Under the pieces are notes generated by a model. That model was not told the DNA's origin, searched no databases, and was given only the letters and a program-made list of their open reading frames with translations. This document shows positions 17,036-27,035 of a DNA stretch of 64,000 nt, piece after piece. Every line of letters starts with the position of its first letter. The first letter of the stretch is position 1. This DNA is from Enterobacter oligotrophicus. Its GTDB lineage: Bacteria > Pseudomonadota > Gammaproteobacteria > Enterobacterales > Enterobacteriaceae. The stretch is taken from the NCBI RefSeq assembly GCF_009176645.1, contig NZ_AP019007.1, positions 3,100,001 through 3,164,000 on the forward strand. Reading direction: 5' to 3'. The position numbers were made by a program, and so were the translations under genes.

Positions 17036-18433
17036 TCACTGATTTCGGAGTAGAAGTTCCAGCGTCTGCTGTTTCGGTCTTTCCAGTAGCGCGATCGCCT
17101 CCTGATACGTTCGCACGTTGTTATAGCCCATCACCAGCCCGTAGCGTTTTCCCGTTCCGCGATACCACTCCGAGAGCGCATTCACCTGCAACTGTTGCGC
17201 TTGCCAGCAGCGCGCGATCTCACTGTCGCCGCTCCCTTTCGCCAGGAACGCCACGATGTGCATTCCGCCGTCGTTTTGCTCGGTGAAAAACAGATCGCCA
17301 TACACCTCACGCAGGGCGGCAATCATCCAGTCGCGGCGGGTCTGGTACAGCGCCCGCATCTTCTTCAGATGACGGAAAAAATGCCCTTCGTTGAGAAACG
17401 CGGTGAGGATCTTTTGCGTCAGCACCGGCTGGCCGCTGGCGACGATATCGGCGCAGTCGGTAAATGCTTCCACCGTGCTGGCGGGCATCACCACGTAGCC
17501 CATCCGTAGCGACGGCATAATAGTTTTGCTGAAGGTGCCCATAAAGATCACCCGGTCGTGCTGGTCGAGGCTTTTCAGCGACGGCAGGACCTTGCGGGTG
17601 TAGTGAAATTCCCCGTCGTAATCGTCCTCAATGATCCATGCCTCGTTTTGTGAGGCCCAGTCGAGCAGTTGCTGTTTGCGCGGCAGCGAGAGCGTCACCG
17701 CCAGCGGGCTCTGGTGCGACGGCGTGACGATAGCGAAGCGGGCATCACGATGATTACGCAGCAGATAGTCCGTATCCATACCTGAACGATCGACCGGCAC
17801 GGTGTGCAGTCGCGGCACGATCCGCTTGAGTAACTGCTGGCCCATAAAATAGCCTGGGTCTTCAAACAGCACTTTGTCGCTGCGGCTGGCAAGGGTATCG
17901 AGGATCAGACGCAGGCTGCCGCTGTAGCCGCTGGTGATCAGCACCTGTTCGGGCGTGCAGGACAATCCGCGTGAGATATTGAGGTAGCTGGCGATGGCCT
18001 GGCGCAGGGGATACCAGCCCAGTACTGGCGGGTTGAGCATCTCCTCCTGGCGCATCGAACGTGTCGCCTGGCCTGACAGCAGCAGCCATTTTTTGTAGGG
18101 AAAGCTGTCGAGAGCCGGTATGCCAGGCCGTAAAAAACCGGCGCGTTCGCGCTGGCTGATAAGCGATTCCGGCAGCGTACCGGTGGTCTGTTCTGCGGGG
18201 GTGTGGTGATCAGGCAGTAATAAATCCGGGTTCACCCGCGTGCCGCGCGCGCCCTGGCTCACCAGATACCCTTCGCCCGTCAGGATGGCGTAGGCCGTTT
18301 CGACGGTTTTGCGTGCCACCTTCAGCTCTTCGGACAGCACGCGGATGGCCGGCACTTTGTCGCCAGGCTTCAGCACACCGCGCGTGATGTTATCGCGATA
18401 GCGCGAATAGATTTCGTGATAGCCCGGCTTCAT
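17036..18433 (-). CDS. MocR-type (GntR wHTH plus aminotransferase) regulator
   Basis: A 465-residue PLP-binding regulator. The GntR winged helix (about 8-70: GDKVPAIRVLSEELKVARKTVETAY) is joined to a class I aminotransferase-like domain. The PLP lysine is Lys303 in MGTFSKTIMPSLRMGY, with IIEDDYDGEF (267-276) as the conserved aspartate region. It is not the sequence of E. coli YjiR. It is divergent from the AhpD-like gene at 18536, which is the usual MocR target layout. An 8-base inverted repeat lies in the shared promoter region. Confidence 0.9.
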   Translation of the reverse strand: MKPGYHEIYSRYRDNITRGVLKPGDKVPAIRVLSEELKVARKTVETAYAILTGEGYLVSQGARGTRVNPDLLLPDHHTPAEQTTGTLPESLISQRERAGFLRPGIPALDSFPYKKWLLLSGQATRSMRQEEMLNPPVLGWYPLRQAIASYLNISRGLSCTPEQVLITSGYSGSLRLILDTLASRSDKVLFEDPGYFMGQQLLKRIVPRLHTVPVDRSGMDTDYLLRNHRDARFAIVTPSHQSPLAVTLSLPRKQQLLDWASQNEAWIIEDDYDGEFHYTRKVLPSLKSLDQHDRVIFMGTFSKTIMPSLRMGYVVMPASTVEAFTDCADIVASGQPVLTQKILTAFLNEGHFFRHLKKMRALYQTRRDWMIAALREVYGDLFFTEQNDGGMHIVAFLAKGSGDSEIARCWQAQQLQVNALSEWYRGTGKRYGLVMGYNNVRTYQEAIALLERPKQQTLELLLRNQ

Positions 18434-18470
18434 GTCCTACCTCATTTCACGCATTTTGTATCTTTTTACT

Positions 18471-18509
18471 ATGTCATGAACGGCGTAGATTTGCCTCATC
18501 GCATGACAT
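18471..18509. promoter_or_regulatory. Inverted repeat in the MocR/AhpD-like divergent promoter
   Basis: ATGTCATG (18471-18478) and CATGACAT (18502-18509) are perfect 8-base arms 23 bases apart, between the two divergent genes. A third CATGTC occurs at 18431-18436. They may be the operator of the MocR-type protein. Confidence 0.45.
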
Positions 18510-18535
18510 CTGCCGCACAAAAAAGAGGAAAGACA

Positions 18536-19015
18536 ATGAGCACTCGCGTAAACCATCATAAAGCCACACCGGCCCTCGCCAACGCGCTGTCCGCCCTGAG
18601 CATGGAAGTGGCGAAAACTTCCATCGACCCGGCGCTGAAGCACCTGATCGACATTCGTGTTTCACAGCTGAACGGCTGTACCTTCTGCCTGGATATGCAT
18701 TCGAAAGAGGCCAAAATTGCCGGGGAGCGCGAGCTGCGTCTGTACCACCTGGCGGCCTGGCGCGAGTCCCCGCTGTTTAGCGCCCGTGAAAAAGCGGCGC
18801 TGGCATTTACTGAAGCACTGACGCAGATTGGCGTTCACGGAGTGAGCGATGCATTGTACCGCAGCGTGGCGGAGCATTTCTCGGACGTGGAAATTTCAGA
18901 GCTGAACTTCGCCATCGTGGCAATCAACGCCTGGAACCGTCTGGGTATCACGTCCCGCATGGAGCCCGGCTCGCTGGATGCGGCTTACGGGTTGAATAAA
19001 GCTAACCTGGAATAA
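18536..19015 (+). CDS. AhpD-like carboxymuconolactone decarboxylase family protein
   Basis: A 159-residue protein with the AhpD redox motif GCTFCLDMH: Cys48, Cys51 and His55. Such proteins act as peroxidases or thiol reductases, though the true role of most is untested. The start at 18536 has AAGAGGAAAG upstream. It is divergent from a MocR regulator, which likely controls it, and is followed by a very regular terminator at 19016. Confidence 0.9.
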   Translation: MSTRVNHHKATPALANALSALSMEVAKTSIDPALKHLIDIRVSQLNGCTFCLDMHSKEAKIAGERELRLYHLAAWRESPLFSAREKAALAFTEALTQIGVHGVSDALYRSVAEHFSDVEISELNFAIVAINAWNRLGITSRMEPGSLDAAYGLNKANLE

Positions 19016-19041
19016 TGCCGCATGCCCGCAGGCATGCGGCA
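19016..19041. terminator. Bidirectional-type terminator hairpin
   Basis: TGCCGCATGCC, CGCA loop, GGCATGCGGCA: a perfect 11-base stem between the convergent AhpD-like and autotransporter genes. Confidence 0.75.
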
Positions 19042-19049
19042 GATGATAA

Positions 19050-22000
19050 TCAGAAAGCGAGCTTATAGGTTGCGCTGACAATCTGATCGGTATCATGACT
19101 GGAGGCGTTAATATTGTAACCTACCCCGAAAGTCATGTTTCCTTTCTGGAACTTCAAGCCTGCCTGCCCGTTAAAGGTTGTGTCGTCAATGATTTCAGCG
19201 GAAAGCGCGTCGCTGCTGCGAATGCCAACGGTATGGAGAGTGCTTTTCGCATCCCGATCGCCCGTGACGGCGGTAACCCCAACGCCTGCCTGCGAGCTAA
19301 GATTCCAGCCGGAATCCAGCGCGAACGTTTTGTTGATGTTTACCCCGACCGGGAACTGCCAGATATTCTGGGTGCCTTTGTCGGTATGAAAAACGTTTTC
19401 ACCGCCTTTGTTTTTAGTGTCAAAGGACTGTGTAACCAGCTGGTTATAGCGTACTGCGGCATAGGGAATGAGATCGACGACGTGAGTCTCAATCAGATAT
19501 TCGCCCCGCAATCCAGCGCTGAACAGACGGGAATCCACACTGGCGTTCAGCTTACTGCCTGCGTTCATCCAGCCAGGCTGTTTCTGATAGAGGTCATTGT
19601 TGCTCTCCGTCAGGCTGACATCACCGGTGACGCTAAGCTGGTTGTGACGCCAGTTCTGGTAAAGCGAAATCCCCCAGAAGCTGAAATCATTATGCGTTGA
19701 GTTGAAATCCCCGCGCGAGTTGCTGTCGCCATTCCCGGCATGGAAGGCAGCGCCGCTACGCATGTTGCCCAGCGAGGTTTCGTACTCTTTATCCGCGCCC
19801 AGCATCAGCCCGTAAAAATCACTGTCAAGGCCGTAACGCATCGATCCGGCACTCAAATCGCGGCTGCGCTGGTTACCGTAGAGGGTCTGAACCCATACGC
19901 TGGCGTCAGACTCAGGAGCTTGTAAACCACGGCTGGTCACTGAGTTTCGGTCGATAATGGCGTTAACCGCAGACGCGCCTGCCGCCAGAGTGTTGCTTTG
20001 TACGCCGCCTGCGAAAGCTATTTGTGCGGCGCTGTTGACGGTTTTCACCACCTGATCCACGCTTGCTTGCGGCGTGTCGATGGCGACAGAAAGGAAGCGC
20101 TGTCCCGCATGCTGAGCGGTTCTGGAGTTTTCTCCACTATTGATCAGCGTATCCAGGGCGTGGGCAGTGACCACGCCAGGCAGCACGTCCTGAGCCGCTC
20201 TGGCACGAGTCGTCACCGTCACCTCACCGTTATTTTCCCCGGTGCGGGCAATCAGTAATTTATTCAACAAAAGGTTGTCTTTCTGCCAGCCATCACCGTT
20301 AAGTTGCACATCGCTAAAGCCCTTAGCGACAACGTAGGTCTGGTTAGCTTTGGCATTCGCAACGTAAAGCGCTGCGGAATCCGCGACGGTTAACGTCCCG
20401 TCAACGGCGGAAAGCGCGGCTTTGCCACCGGTTGTGTCTTGTGCGTCAACCATCAGCAGAGAATGGTCCGCGAACCCGGCTTTATTGTATTCCGCATCAT
20501 ACATCCCGGTGCTGCCCGTGAGCGCGCCGTCAACGCGCAAACCGCCCTGGTTTGCCGTGAGCGTCTGTGGTGCCTGGATTGCCAGCGCAGCGGTGATACC
20601 CTGTGGACCCCACTTCAACTGGCTGTCGGCAAACGCTGCTTCTGCCGCAGTGGTCGAGGTATCGCCCAGCACCAGCAACGCGTTTTGGCCTACAGTAATG
20701 CGACCATTGATTTCCGTGCCGCCGCTGGCGACTCTTGATGCGTCTGCCAGCGTGCCGCCATCTGACCATGCCGGGTCGATAAACATTCTTGCGCCCTGGA
20801 GATCCAGCGCATTCGCGATCAGCGTGCCTGCGGCGTCGGCTTTGCCAACCCTAATCTGTGCATCCTTGCTGGCAGTAAGCTGGCTTGCCTGCAGTGAACC
20901 ATTGACGACAAGCTGGGCATTGTTTTGCAGATTTATATCCGCGTGCAATGTTGCAGCAGGATCGATATTAACCAGGCCGCTGCTGGTAATGCCTGCGCCA
21001 TGGGAAATTATCGTATGATCGCCTGCCAGAATATTCATCGTGCCCTTTTCGGCAACATTCACGCTGCCGGTAAGCTGGCTGGTAATATTGTCGATAGCAG
21101 ATGAACCGATAGAAAAAGTGCCCTGGGTGACGGCGACATTCACTTCCGCATCGGGCGCATTCACGACATCGAACAACGCGCCACCGGCAGCGCCGGTCAG
21201 CGTCAGCGCCTGATTACCGACGATTTCAATTGACGGTGCATCGTTGCCCTCAAAGCGTAATTGCGCCGCACCAAAGCCATTGCTTACGGCAATGCGATCG
21301 TCCGTAACGCTGTTTTCAGCGCCAATCGTCAGTTTATTTTTGCTGGAGGTGACCTGCGTGTTTGCCAGTACAGCCTTCGTTGTGGCCGCGTCGATGACGC
21401 TGGCCGTACCTGCTGCATTTTGCGGGTCGCGGATCACGCCCAGCATCACCAGGCTGTTGCCCTGGGTGAGATCCAGCATGTTATTGACCGCCTGAACGTA
21501 TTCAAGCTGGTAGTCAGCATCGGTTAATACCAGGGTACTGTCTTTAAATGTGATACGCGCCCCGGTGTCGGTATATCCGCCAGGCAATGCAGCAGATGCG
21601 GATGCTTTAAATAACCGATCCGATTGTGTCTGCAACTGGCTGTGGTTGGTTAACGCCAGCGATGCTCCCTCTTTCAGAGACAACGTATTCGCGATAATTT
21701 TTGTCGCATCAAAAGCCAGCTTGCCACTGCTGAGCTGGATTGGTGCGGTAAGGGTCTCACCTTTGACTGTCAGCTGTTGGCCGACATTATCGTTGGTGAA
21801 GCCACCAGCAATCGCCACGTTGCCAGCAACGTTCAGGTCACTGAATTTACTGAACTGTGTACCGTTAAACTGCGATTTCCCCGCCAGATGAAGCGTGCTG
21901 TTCTGCCCGTTGCCGTAAAGATGACCTTGCACGTCACTGTTATTCAGCCATATTTCAGAGCGGTCTGCCGTGCTGGTATCCAGACGAATATCTCCTGAAA

Positions 22001-23015
22001 CCGTGCTGTCGTCCAGTTTAAGGGTGGCCGTGTCGCCGTTGATATCGATGCTGCCGTTGAGTACGGAACGAGTGATCTCCATCGCCGTCTGCGCTGCCTG
22101 GTTGGCAATAATATTGCCGTTAATCGTACTGTTATTTACAGAGAGGCTATTGGTTCCCCCTGCGCTGGTTATTGCCAGCGACCCGGTGAGTTCGCTGTCG
22201 ACAAGAGAGATCGTATTGGTTTTGCCTGCATGCGCGGTATTGTTTATTTCAATGGCGTTTTCCGTGGGAAGAAGCGCATGAGTAGTATCGATCTTACTGT
22301 TAAGCACATTGATCGTGTTGTCATTGCTGGCGTTGTACAACAACACGCTACCTGCCTCTATGACGCTGTCCTGAAGGGTTATATCATGTGTTCCTGCCCC
22401 TCCGGCCAATATACGACCATGAACAGAACTGCCGTTGGTAATATCAATGTCGGTGTTACCGTTATCGCCCGGAGAAAGATAGATAGCGTTACCCCTGGCA
22501 TAATTTTTACTGAAGTTGCCCGCGGCGTTTTTATCCTTCTGATCGTAATTGATGTCGGCATCTGCACCGTTTAGCGTTGCGTTGTCGACACTAATTTGCG
22601 TATGGGTTAAGGCACCCCCCGCTTCGATCCAGTCGACGGAAGCCTTGTTTGCCAGCAGAATATGCGCAGTGCCAGCCTTACTGGCGTTGATATAATAACC
22701 GTTAAGGTTTGCACCATCGACCAGCAGTTGCTGTATATCAGATTCATTACGCGCTGAGGTTCCACTGGCAAAGTAGATATTTTGCGCTTTCGCTGTGCCA
22801 TTAATTGCGGTTTCCTGGGTGGGGCTGGTGAAATACCATGCCGTAGGCACCGGGCTGAACGGTGAAGTCATCTGGTATTCTTTTAAGCCACAGACGCCAT
22901 CTGCAGAAAATACCGTACAGCTGTTGGCAAATGCGGGTGCAGAAATGATAACGCTGCTACCTACAATCACGCTGATGCGTGTTGCAAGTTGGGTCAGTTG
23001 AAATACATTTTTCAT
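19050..23015 (-). CDS. Large type Va autotransporter adhesin-like protein
   Basis: A 1321-residue secreted or surface protein. The signal peptide (about 1-31) ends SAPAFA. The passenger (about 32-1040) is a long beta-helix-like region with repeated short Asn-, Ser- and Thr-rich turns (VDNATLNG, INGNIIAN, LDDSTVSGDI) typical of AIDA/pertactin-type adhesins. The autotransporter beta-barrel (about 1060-1321) includes SVWVQTLYGNQ, and the chain ends in Phe (ATYKLAF). Two cysteines early in the passenger (SCTVFSADGVC) are unusual for such passengers. The gene is divergent from a LuxR-type gene, which may regulate it. The target is not known. Confidence 0.9.
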   Translation of the reverse strand: MKNVFQLTQLATRISVIVGSSVIISAPAFANSCTVFSADGVCGLKEYQMTSPFSPVPTAWYFTSPTQETAINGTAKAQNIYFASGTSARNESDIQQLLVDGANLNGYYINASKAGTAHILLANKASVDWIEAGGALTHTQISVDNATLNGADADINYDQKDKNAAGNFSKNYARGNAIYLSPGDNGNTDIDITNGSSVHGRILAGGAGTHDITLQDSVIEAGSVLLYNASNDNTINVLNSKIDTTHALLPTENAIEINNTAHAGKTNTISLVDSELTGSLAITSAGGTNSLSVNNSTINGNIIANQAAQTAMEITRSVLNGSIDINGDTATLKLDDSTVSGDIRLDTSTADRSEIWLNNSDVQGHLYGNGQNSTLHLAGKSQFNGTQFSKFSDLNVAGNVAIAGGFTNDNVGQQLTVKGETLTAPIQLSSGKLAFDATKIIANTLSLKEGASLALTNHSQLQTQSDRLFKASASAALPGGYTDTGARITFKDSTLVLTDADYQLEYVQAVNNMLDLTQGNSLVMLGVIRDPQNAAGTASVIDAATTKAVLANTQVTSSKNKLTIGAENSVTDDRIAVSNGFGAAQLRFEGNDAPSIEIVGNQALTLTGAAGGALFDVVNAPDAEVNVAVTQGTFSIGSSAIDNITSQLTGSVNVAEKGTMNILAGDHTIISHGAGITSSGLVNIDPAATLHADINLQNNAQLVVNGSLQASQLTASKDAQIRVGKADAAGTLIANALDLQGARMFIDPAWSDGGTLADASRVASGGTEINGRITVGQNALLVLGDTSTTAAEAAFADSQLKWGPQGITAALAIQAPQTLTANQGGLRVDGALTGSTGMYDAEYNKAGFADHSLLMVDAQDTTGGKAALSAVDGTLTVADSAALYVANAKANQTYVVAKGFSDVQLNGDGWQKDNLLLNKLLIARTGENNGEVTVTTRARAAQDVLPGVVTAHALDTLINSGENSRTAQHAGQRFLSVAIDTPQASVDQVVKTVNSAAQIAFAGGVQSNTLAAGASAVNAIIDRNSVTSRGLQAPESDASVWVQTLYGNQRSRDLSAGSMRYGLDSDFYGLMLGADKEYETSLGNMRSGAAFHAGNGDSNSRGDFNSTHNDFSFWGISLYQNWRHNQLSVTGDVSLTESNNDLYQKQPGWMNAGSKLNASVDSRLFSAGLRGEYLIETHVVDLIPYAAVRYNQLVTQSFDTKNKGGENVFHTDKGTQNIWQFPVGVNINKTFALDSGWNLSSQAGVGVTAVTGDRDAKSTLHTVGIRSSDALSAEIIDDTTFNGQAGLKFQKGNMTFGVGYNINASSHDTDQIVSATYKLAF

Positions 23016-23354
23016 CTTTACCTTCCCTCTGTTGTTTTTATGGCTTTAGTACGAACAGATACCAAAAAGCCCAAAATTGATTCATCCCTTGTTACATTTA
23101 GCAGCATATCAAAACGAAACCGCGTCATTATTCAGATTGATCTTTCTGAACCTGGATAATTCGCAAACGAAGATGTATCTGCATGTTATTACAGTTTTTT
23201 TGAGAAAATATTTGTTTGGACTTGTGAAGAGGCGCACGTTTTGCCTCATTCTGATTAAGAATATTCTTATAATTCGCGGGAAAAGTGGGAATTGAAATTT
23301 TAAACATTACCAGTGATGATTAACGCTATCCACAGAGATGGTAAGGCTTAAGCA
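23016..23354. other. AT-rich divergent intergenic region, autotransporter/LuxR
   Basis: 339 bases without a convincing gene. A perfect TATAAT (23268-23273) may serve the LuxR-type gene, but no good -35 box is seen at normal spacing. The high AT content suits H-NS silencing (inference). Confidence 0.4.
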
Positions 23355-23966
23355 ATGATTATTGTATTGACATCCTGTAGATATTTTAGACAGGGATTTA
23401 ATGTCCTCATAGAGGAATTTCTTTCAGAAACTCCCGCATTTAAAAATGTCCTTTATGTTGATGACTTAAAAAAAGTAAGCAAAGAACATTTATTAAAAGC
23501 CAAAGCAATAGTAGTGGATTATGGTCAGTCTGATACTAACGCATTGAATGCGTTGATGGAAATCAAAAATAAATATGAGCATAGCTACATAATTTTTATT
23601 ACCCGTGATGCCTGTTTTGAAAGCACGATTGAAAATATTCTCATCAACACGATTGCGGACTTCACCGTAGATTGTAAAAGTTGTGTGCGAAAATTGAGCA
23701 CCTGTCTGGCACATTTTGCTGAGGCGGAACAGCAAGTTACTATCATTAAAAATACCCGGTGGTATCATCTCGAAAAAGAAAAAGATTTAACGAAGATGGA
23801 GAGTATTTTACTTCCCTATATCGTCTCTGGAAAAAAGAATAAAGAAATATCACGTTATCTTAACTTAACAGGGAAAACGGTCAGTCATCACCGCAGAAAT
23901 ATTTATCGTAAGTTTTCTGTTACAAATTTGATAGGACTGTATAAGAAATTTGATCACAACGTGTGA
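23355..23966 (+). CDS. LuxR/GerE-type HTH regulator
   Basis: A 203-residue protein with a C-terminal GerE-type HTH (about 140-200): LLPYIVSGKKNKEISRYLNLTGKTVSHHRRNIYRKF. The N-terminus resembles an atypical receiver domain; it keeps an Asp in VVDYGQSD but lacks a clear acidic pocket. It resembles the YjjQ/BglJ/RcsA-type group in build. Base composition is much more AT-rich than the core genes, which suggests acquisition. It is divergent from the autotransporter and followed by an unknown gene (24 bases). Confidence 0.8.
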   Translation: MIIVLTSCRYFRQGFNVLIEEFLSETPAFKNVLYVDDLKKVSKEHLLKAKAIVVDYGQSDTNALNALMEIKNKYEHSYIIFITRDACFESTIENILINTIADFTVDCKSCVRKLSTCLAHFAEAEQQVTIIKNTRWYHLEKEKDLTKMESILLPYIVSGKKNKEISRYLNLTGKTVSHHRRNIYRKFSVTNLIGLYKKFDHNV

Positions 23967-23990
23967 TGCAGCAAAGGACGAGGTAATTAA

Positions 23991-24344
23991 GTGGATAACA
24001 TGATTGCTGTTCAAAAAAAACTGGAAGAATCGTTATTGATTCTGGCTGAAGAGGGAAGGAGTAAAGAAAAGCAGCTTCGTGTCTACCAGGAATGTTTTAG
24101 TCAAATTACCGTGGACAGAATCCCCAGGGTAATGCGTAAAGATTACTATTCAATTTTAACCTTACTTCATGATTTACATGTGGGGCAGGAGAGCGCCCAT
24201 TTTCAGCCATTATCACCTGAAAAGGCGTATATTCGTTCAGTCGGGACTGAACTTCCCGCCGCCATTATTTTGCTTTATAAGCACCTCACCGAATGGATTG
24301 CAGTTGAAAATTATCTGGTGAGCCAACGGTATTTTTTAAATTAA
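23991..24344 (+). CDS. Hypothetical protein downstream of the LuxR-type gene
   Basis: A 117-residue, mostly helical soluble protein. No signal peptide or membrane segment is seen and no family is recognised. A GTG start (23991) follows GAGG by 7 bases; ATG at 24000 is the alternative. It shares the AT-rich composition and direction of the LuxR-type gene just upstream and is likely co-transcribed. It might be a partner or accessory to that regulator or to the autotransporter, but nothing in its sequence shows this. Confidence 0.65.
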   Translation: MDNMIAVQKKLEESLLILAEEGRSKEKQLRVYQECFSQITVDRIPRVMRKDYYSILTLLHDLHVGQESAHFQPLSPEKAYIRSVGTELPAAIILLYKHLTEWIAVENYLVSQRYFLN

Positions 24345-24434
24345 ACTTTCACAATTCCTGCTCTTTCACCTCTCGTTTCTTGATACTTACCCTGATAACC
24401 ATTATCTTGAGTGTGTGATACGAGAGAATTTCCC

Positions 24435-24905
24435 ATGAGTGAAGACGATCTGTTTAGCCGCAGGCCGATGGGCATGCGGATGGCGATGGTCGTGCGCCAG
24501 TGGCGCGCGGTGATTGATGATGCCATTCTCGATACCGGGTTAACCCAGTCGAGCTGGACGGTGATGATGCAGCTTCAGCAACTGGGGGATAACGTCTCGG
24601 TGAGTGAACTGGCGGAGGTGCAGGGTATCGAACTGCCGCCGCTGATGCGCACACTGACACATCTGGAAAAGCAGGGCTACCTGCTGCGCACCGTGTCCCC
24701 TTATGACAAGCGCATCCGGCTGCTTACCCTGACGCCTGAAGGCAATGCCGTGTTGAAAACGCTCACCCGCGTGATTGAGACGTTTCAGGCTCGCGTATCG
24801 CAAAACATCGCGCCGGAACATATTGAGATTTTCAGCGCTACCCTGAATCAAATCGCCTGCAATTTGCGGACAATCCGCGAAGAAGATAATAAGACCGAAA
24901 AATAA
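24435..24905 (+). CDS. MarR/SlyA-type regulator of the efflux operon
   Basis: A 156-residue winged-helix regulator from the ATG at 24435. The MarR core is VSELAEVQGIELPPLMRTLTHLEKQGYLLRTVSPYDKRIRLLTLTPEG, with the DxR wing (YDKRIR). The upstream frame start at 24411 is less likely. The stop overlaps the next start (TAATG), so it is translationally coupled to the HlyD-type gene. It probably represses the operon and responds to small lipophilic or aromatic molecules (inference). Confidence 0.88.
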   Translation: MSEDDLFSRRPMGMRMAMVVRQWRAVIDDAILDTGLTQSSWTVMMQLQQLGDNVSVSELAEVQGIELPPLMRTLTHLEKQGYLLRTVSPYDKRIRLLTLTPEGNAVLKTLTRVIETFQARVSQNIAPEHIEIFSATLNQIACNLRTIREEDNKTEK

Positions 24906-25969
24906 TGACGCCTGAACAAAAGTTTGCCCGCTGGGTAAGGGTCAGTATTGCCTCTTTCCTGCTGATGTTTGTCTACTTTATCGTCGCGGATATCTGGATA
25001 CCGCTGACGCCGGACTCCACCGTGATGCGCGTGGTGACGCCGGTTTCCGCGCGCGTTTCTGGCTATGTGGCGGCTGTCCATGTGCATAACAACAGCCAGG
25101 TGAAGAAGGGCGATCTGCTGTTTGAGCTGGATGACACGCCGTTTCGTAATAAGGTTGAAGCCGCACAAATCGCGCTTGAGCAGGCTCGCCTCGCCAACGA
25201 TCAGCTGGACGCGCAGATCGCCTCTGCACAGGCCAGCCTGAAAACCGCCGTGCTGACGGCGCGTAACGACAAAGTGACTTTTGATCGCTACCAGAAGCTG
25301 AGCACCCTGCAGAATGTCTCGCAGGCTGATCTGGATAAAGTCCGTACCACCTGGCAGAGCAGCGAGCAGTCCGTCAGCGCATTACAGGCGAACATTCATA
25401 ACCTGCGCATTCAGCGCGGTGAGCGGGATGAATACCACAACGTGACGCTGCAAAAATACCGTAATGCGCTGGATGAAGCGGAACTGAATCTTGGCTGGAC
25501 GAAAGTTTACGCCGAAGTGGATGGCACGGTGAGTAACCTGCAGTTAAGCCCTGGATTTTATGCCTCGTCCGGCTCGGCCGCGCTGGCGCTGGTGAATAAC
25601 CAGACCGATATTGTGGCCGATTTCCGCGAAAAAAGCCTACGCCATACGCACCAGGGCACCGATGCCGCCGTGGTATTTGATGCCTTTCCGGGACGTGTGT
25701 TCCGCGCCCACGTGACCAGCAGCGATGCCGGTATCCTCGCAGGGCAGGAGGCGGTGAATGGCGAACTGTCTGAGCCTGAAACCTCCAACCGTTGGGTGCG
25801 TGATGCCCAGCGTATGCGCATCCATGTTGCGCTGGATGAGGCGCTGCCGAAACATCTGCCGACCGGCGCGCGGGCCACCGTGCAGCTCTACAATAGCGAA
25901 GGACCGTTTGCGCGCTTCTTCTCCGGGATGCAGATCCATCTGGTGAGCTTGCTTCACTATGTCTATTAG
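24905..25969 (+). CDS. HlyD/EmrA-type membrane fusion protein
   Basis: Periplasmic adaptor of 354 residues. There is one N-terminal membrane anchor (about 15-33), a biotinyl-lipoyl-like half motif (SARVSGYVAAVHVHNNSQVKKGDLLFELDD), a coiled-coil hairpin (about 85-180), then the second lipoyl half and beta-barrel (GTVSNLQLSPGFYASSG). It resembles AaeA/EmrA adaptors. It sits between the MarR gene (TAATG overlap) and the DUF2955 gene (11-base overlap), forming a tripartite-type export operon. The substrate is unknown. Confidence 0.9.
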   Translation: MTPEQKFARWVRVSIASFLLMFVYFIVADIWIPLTPDSTVMRVVTPVSARVSGYVAAVHVHNNSQVKKGDLLFELDDTPFRNKVEAAQIALEQARLANDQLDAQIASAQASLKTAVLTARNDKVTFDRYQKLSTLQNVSQADLDKVRTTWQSSEQSVSALQANIHNLRIQRGERDEYHNVTLQKYRNALDEAELNLGWTKVYAEVDGTVSNLQLSPGFYASSGSAALALVNNQTDIVADFREKSLRHTHQGTDAAVVFDAFPGRVFRAHVTSSDAGILAGQEAVNGELSEPETSNRWVRDAQRMRIHVALDEALPKHLPTGARATVQLYNSEGPFARFFSGMQIHLVSLLHYVY

Positions 25970-27035
25970 CACTCTGGCGCGGGTGTTTACTCCGCACGGT
26001 AACATTGTCTATACGGCAAACGACTTTCGCCAGACCCTGCGCATCGTCTTTGCCGGGATGATTGCGCTCAGTATCTCCAGTTTCTACAACACCAGCTATG
26101 GCGTATTTTTTGTGGTCTACCCGATCATGCTGCTGTCGCTGGTGCCGGTCTTTAACCGCCACGTGGCGAAGCAGTTTATCTTCAGCGCCTCGCTCAACTG
26201 CGTTGAAATGGTGATTATCATCGGCTATCTGTCGCAATGGCCGGCGATCATGACGCTGGTGGTATTTGCCCTGTACGTGATGCGTTTTCGTTTTATGAGC
26301 AAGGGGCCGCTGTTTCTGTTCGGCTCAATGGGGGTGGTGTGCCAGAGTGTGATGCTCAACTTTATGAGCTATCCCACCACCGACTGGCACACGCTTCTGT
26401 TCTCTAACATCGAAGCGAGCGTGATGGCGGTGTGCCTGAGCGCGTTGATGAACTACCTGCTGCCGGACGTTGAGCCACGCAAGCCGCCACCTTTGATTGA
26501 AAAAGACGACGCGCGCGTGCGGCATGAGTCGCTGCTTTCCGGTACCGTTGCAACGATGATTTTCGTCGTTTTCCAGATCGGTGATTTAAGCGATTCGCTC
26601 TCGGCGCTGATGGCGGGGATTTTGATCCTGTTTCCGATGCACTATCGCGGCTCGGTGATGAGCTCGATCTGGCGCGTGGTCGGCGTGGTGCTGGGTTGTC
26701 TCTATATTCTGGTGGTGCAACTTATTCTCTACGATCACAGCAGCCATATGCTGTTGATGATGCCGCTTATCGGTCTTGGGCTGGCGTTTGGCGCACGGCT
26801 GCATGTGATGGAGAAGGTTGGCGCGGGCGTCGGGTTTGCCAGTATCACCACCATCGGCATTATGTTCGGGCAGAACATGCACCCGGACACTGACCTGGTG
26901 TTCAGCGATCTTTATCGTATTACCTCCGTCACCGTTGCACTGGTGACGACGCTCACCCTCGTGTTTCTGGTGCACCTGATCCTCAACCGCTTTGCGGCGA
27001 CGCGCTATGTGATCGCGCCGCCAGAAGAGGATTAA
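25959..27035 (+). CDS. DUF2955 (FUSC/aromatic acid exporter-like) inner membrane protein
   Basis: A 358-residue inner-membrane protein with two blocks of about five hydrophobic helices separated by a charged loop ([22 protein letters not shown], near residue 170-190). This duplicated layout is shared by FUSC-type efflux proteins such as AaeB and YccS, though it is shorter. The start overlaps the adaptor gene by 11 bases. It is likely the membrane pump of the operon; its substrate is not known. Confidence 0.83.
   Translation: MSISTLARVFTPHGNIVYTANDFRQTLRIVFAGMIALSISSFYNTSYGVFFVVYPIMLLSLVPVFNRHVAKQFIFSASLNCVEMVIIIGYLSQWPAIMTLVVFALYVMRFRFMSKGPLFLFGSMGVVCQSVMLNFMSYPTTDWHTLLFSNIEASVMAVCLSALMNYLLPDVEPRKPPPLIEKDDARVRHESLLSGTVATMIFVVFQIGDLSDSLSALMAGILILFPMHYRGSVMSSIWRVVGVVLGCLYILVVQLILYDHSSHMLLMMPLIGLGLAFGARLHVMEKVGAGVGFASITTIGIMFGQNMHPDTDLVFSDLYRITSVTVALVTTLTLVFLVHLILNRFAATRYVIAPPEED

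Noticed and set aside
17036..18433. MocR-type gene as yjiR
   Set aside because: The N-terminal sequence differs from E. coli YjiR although the locus is near; no symbol was given.
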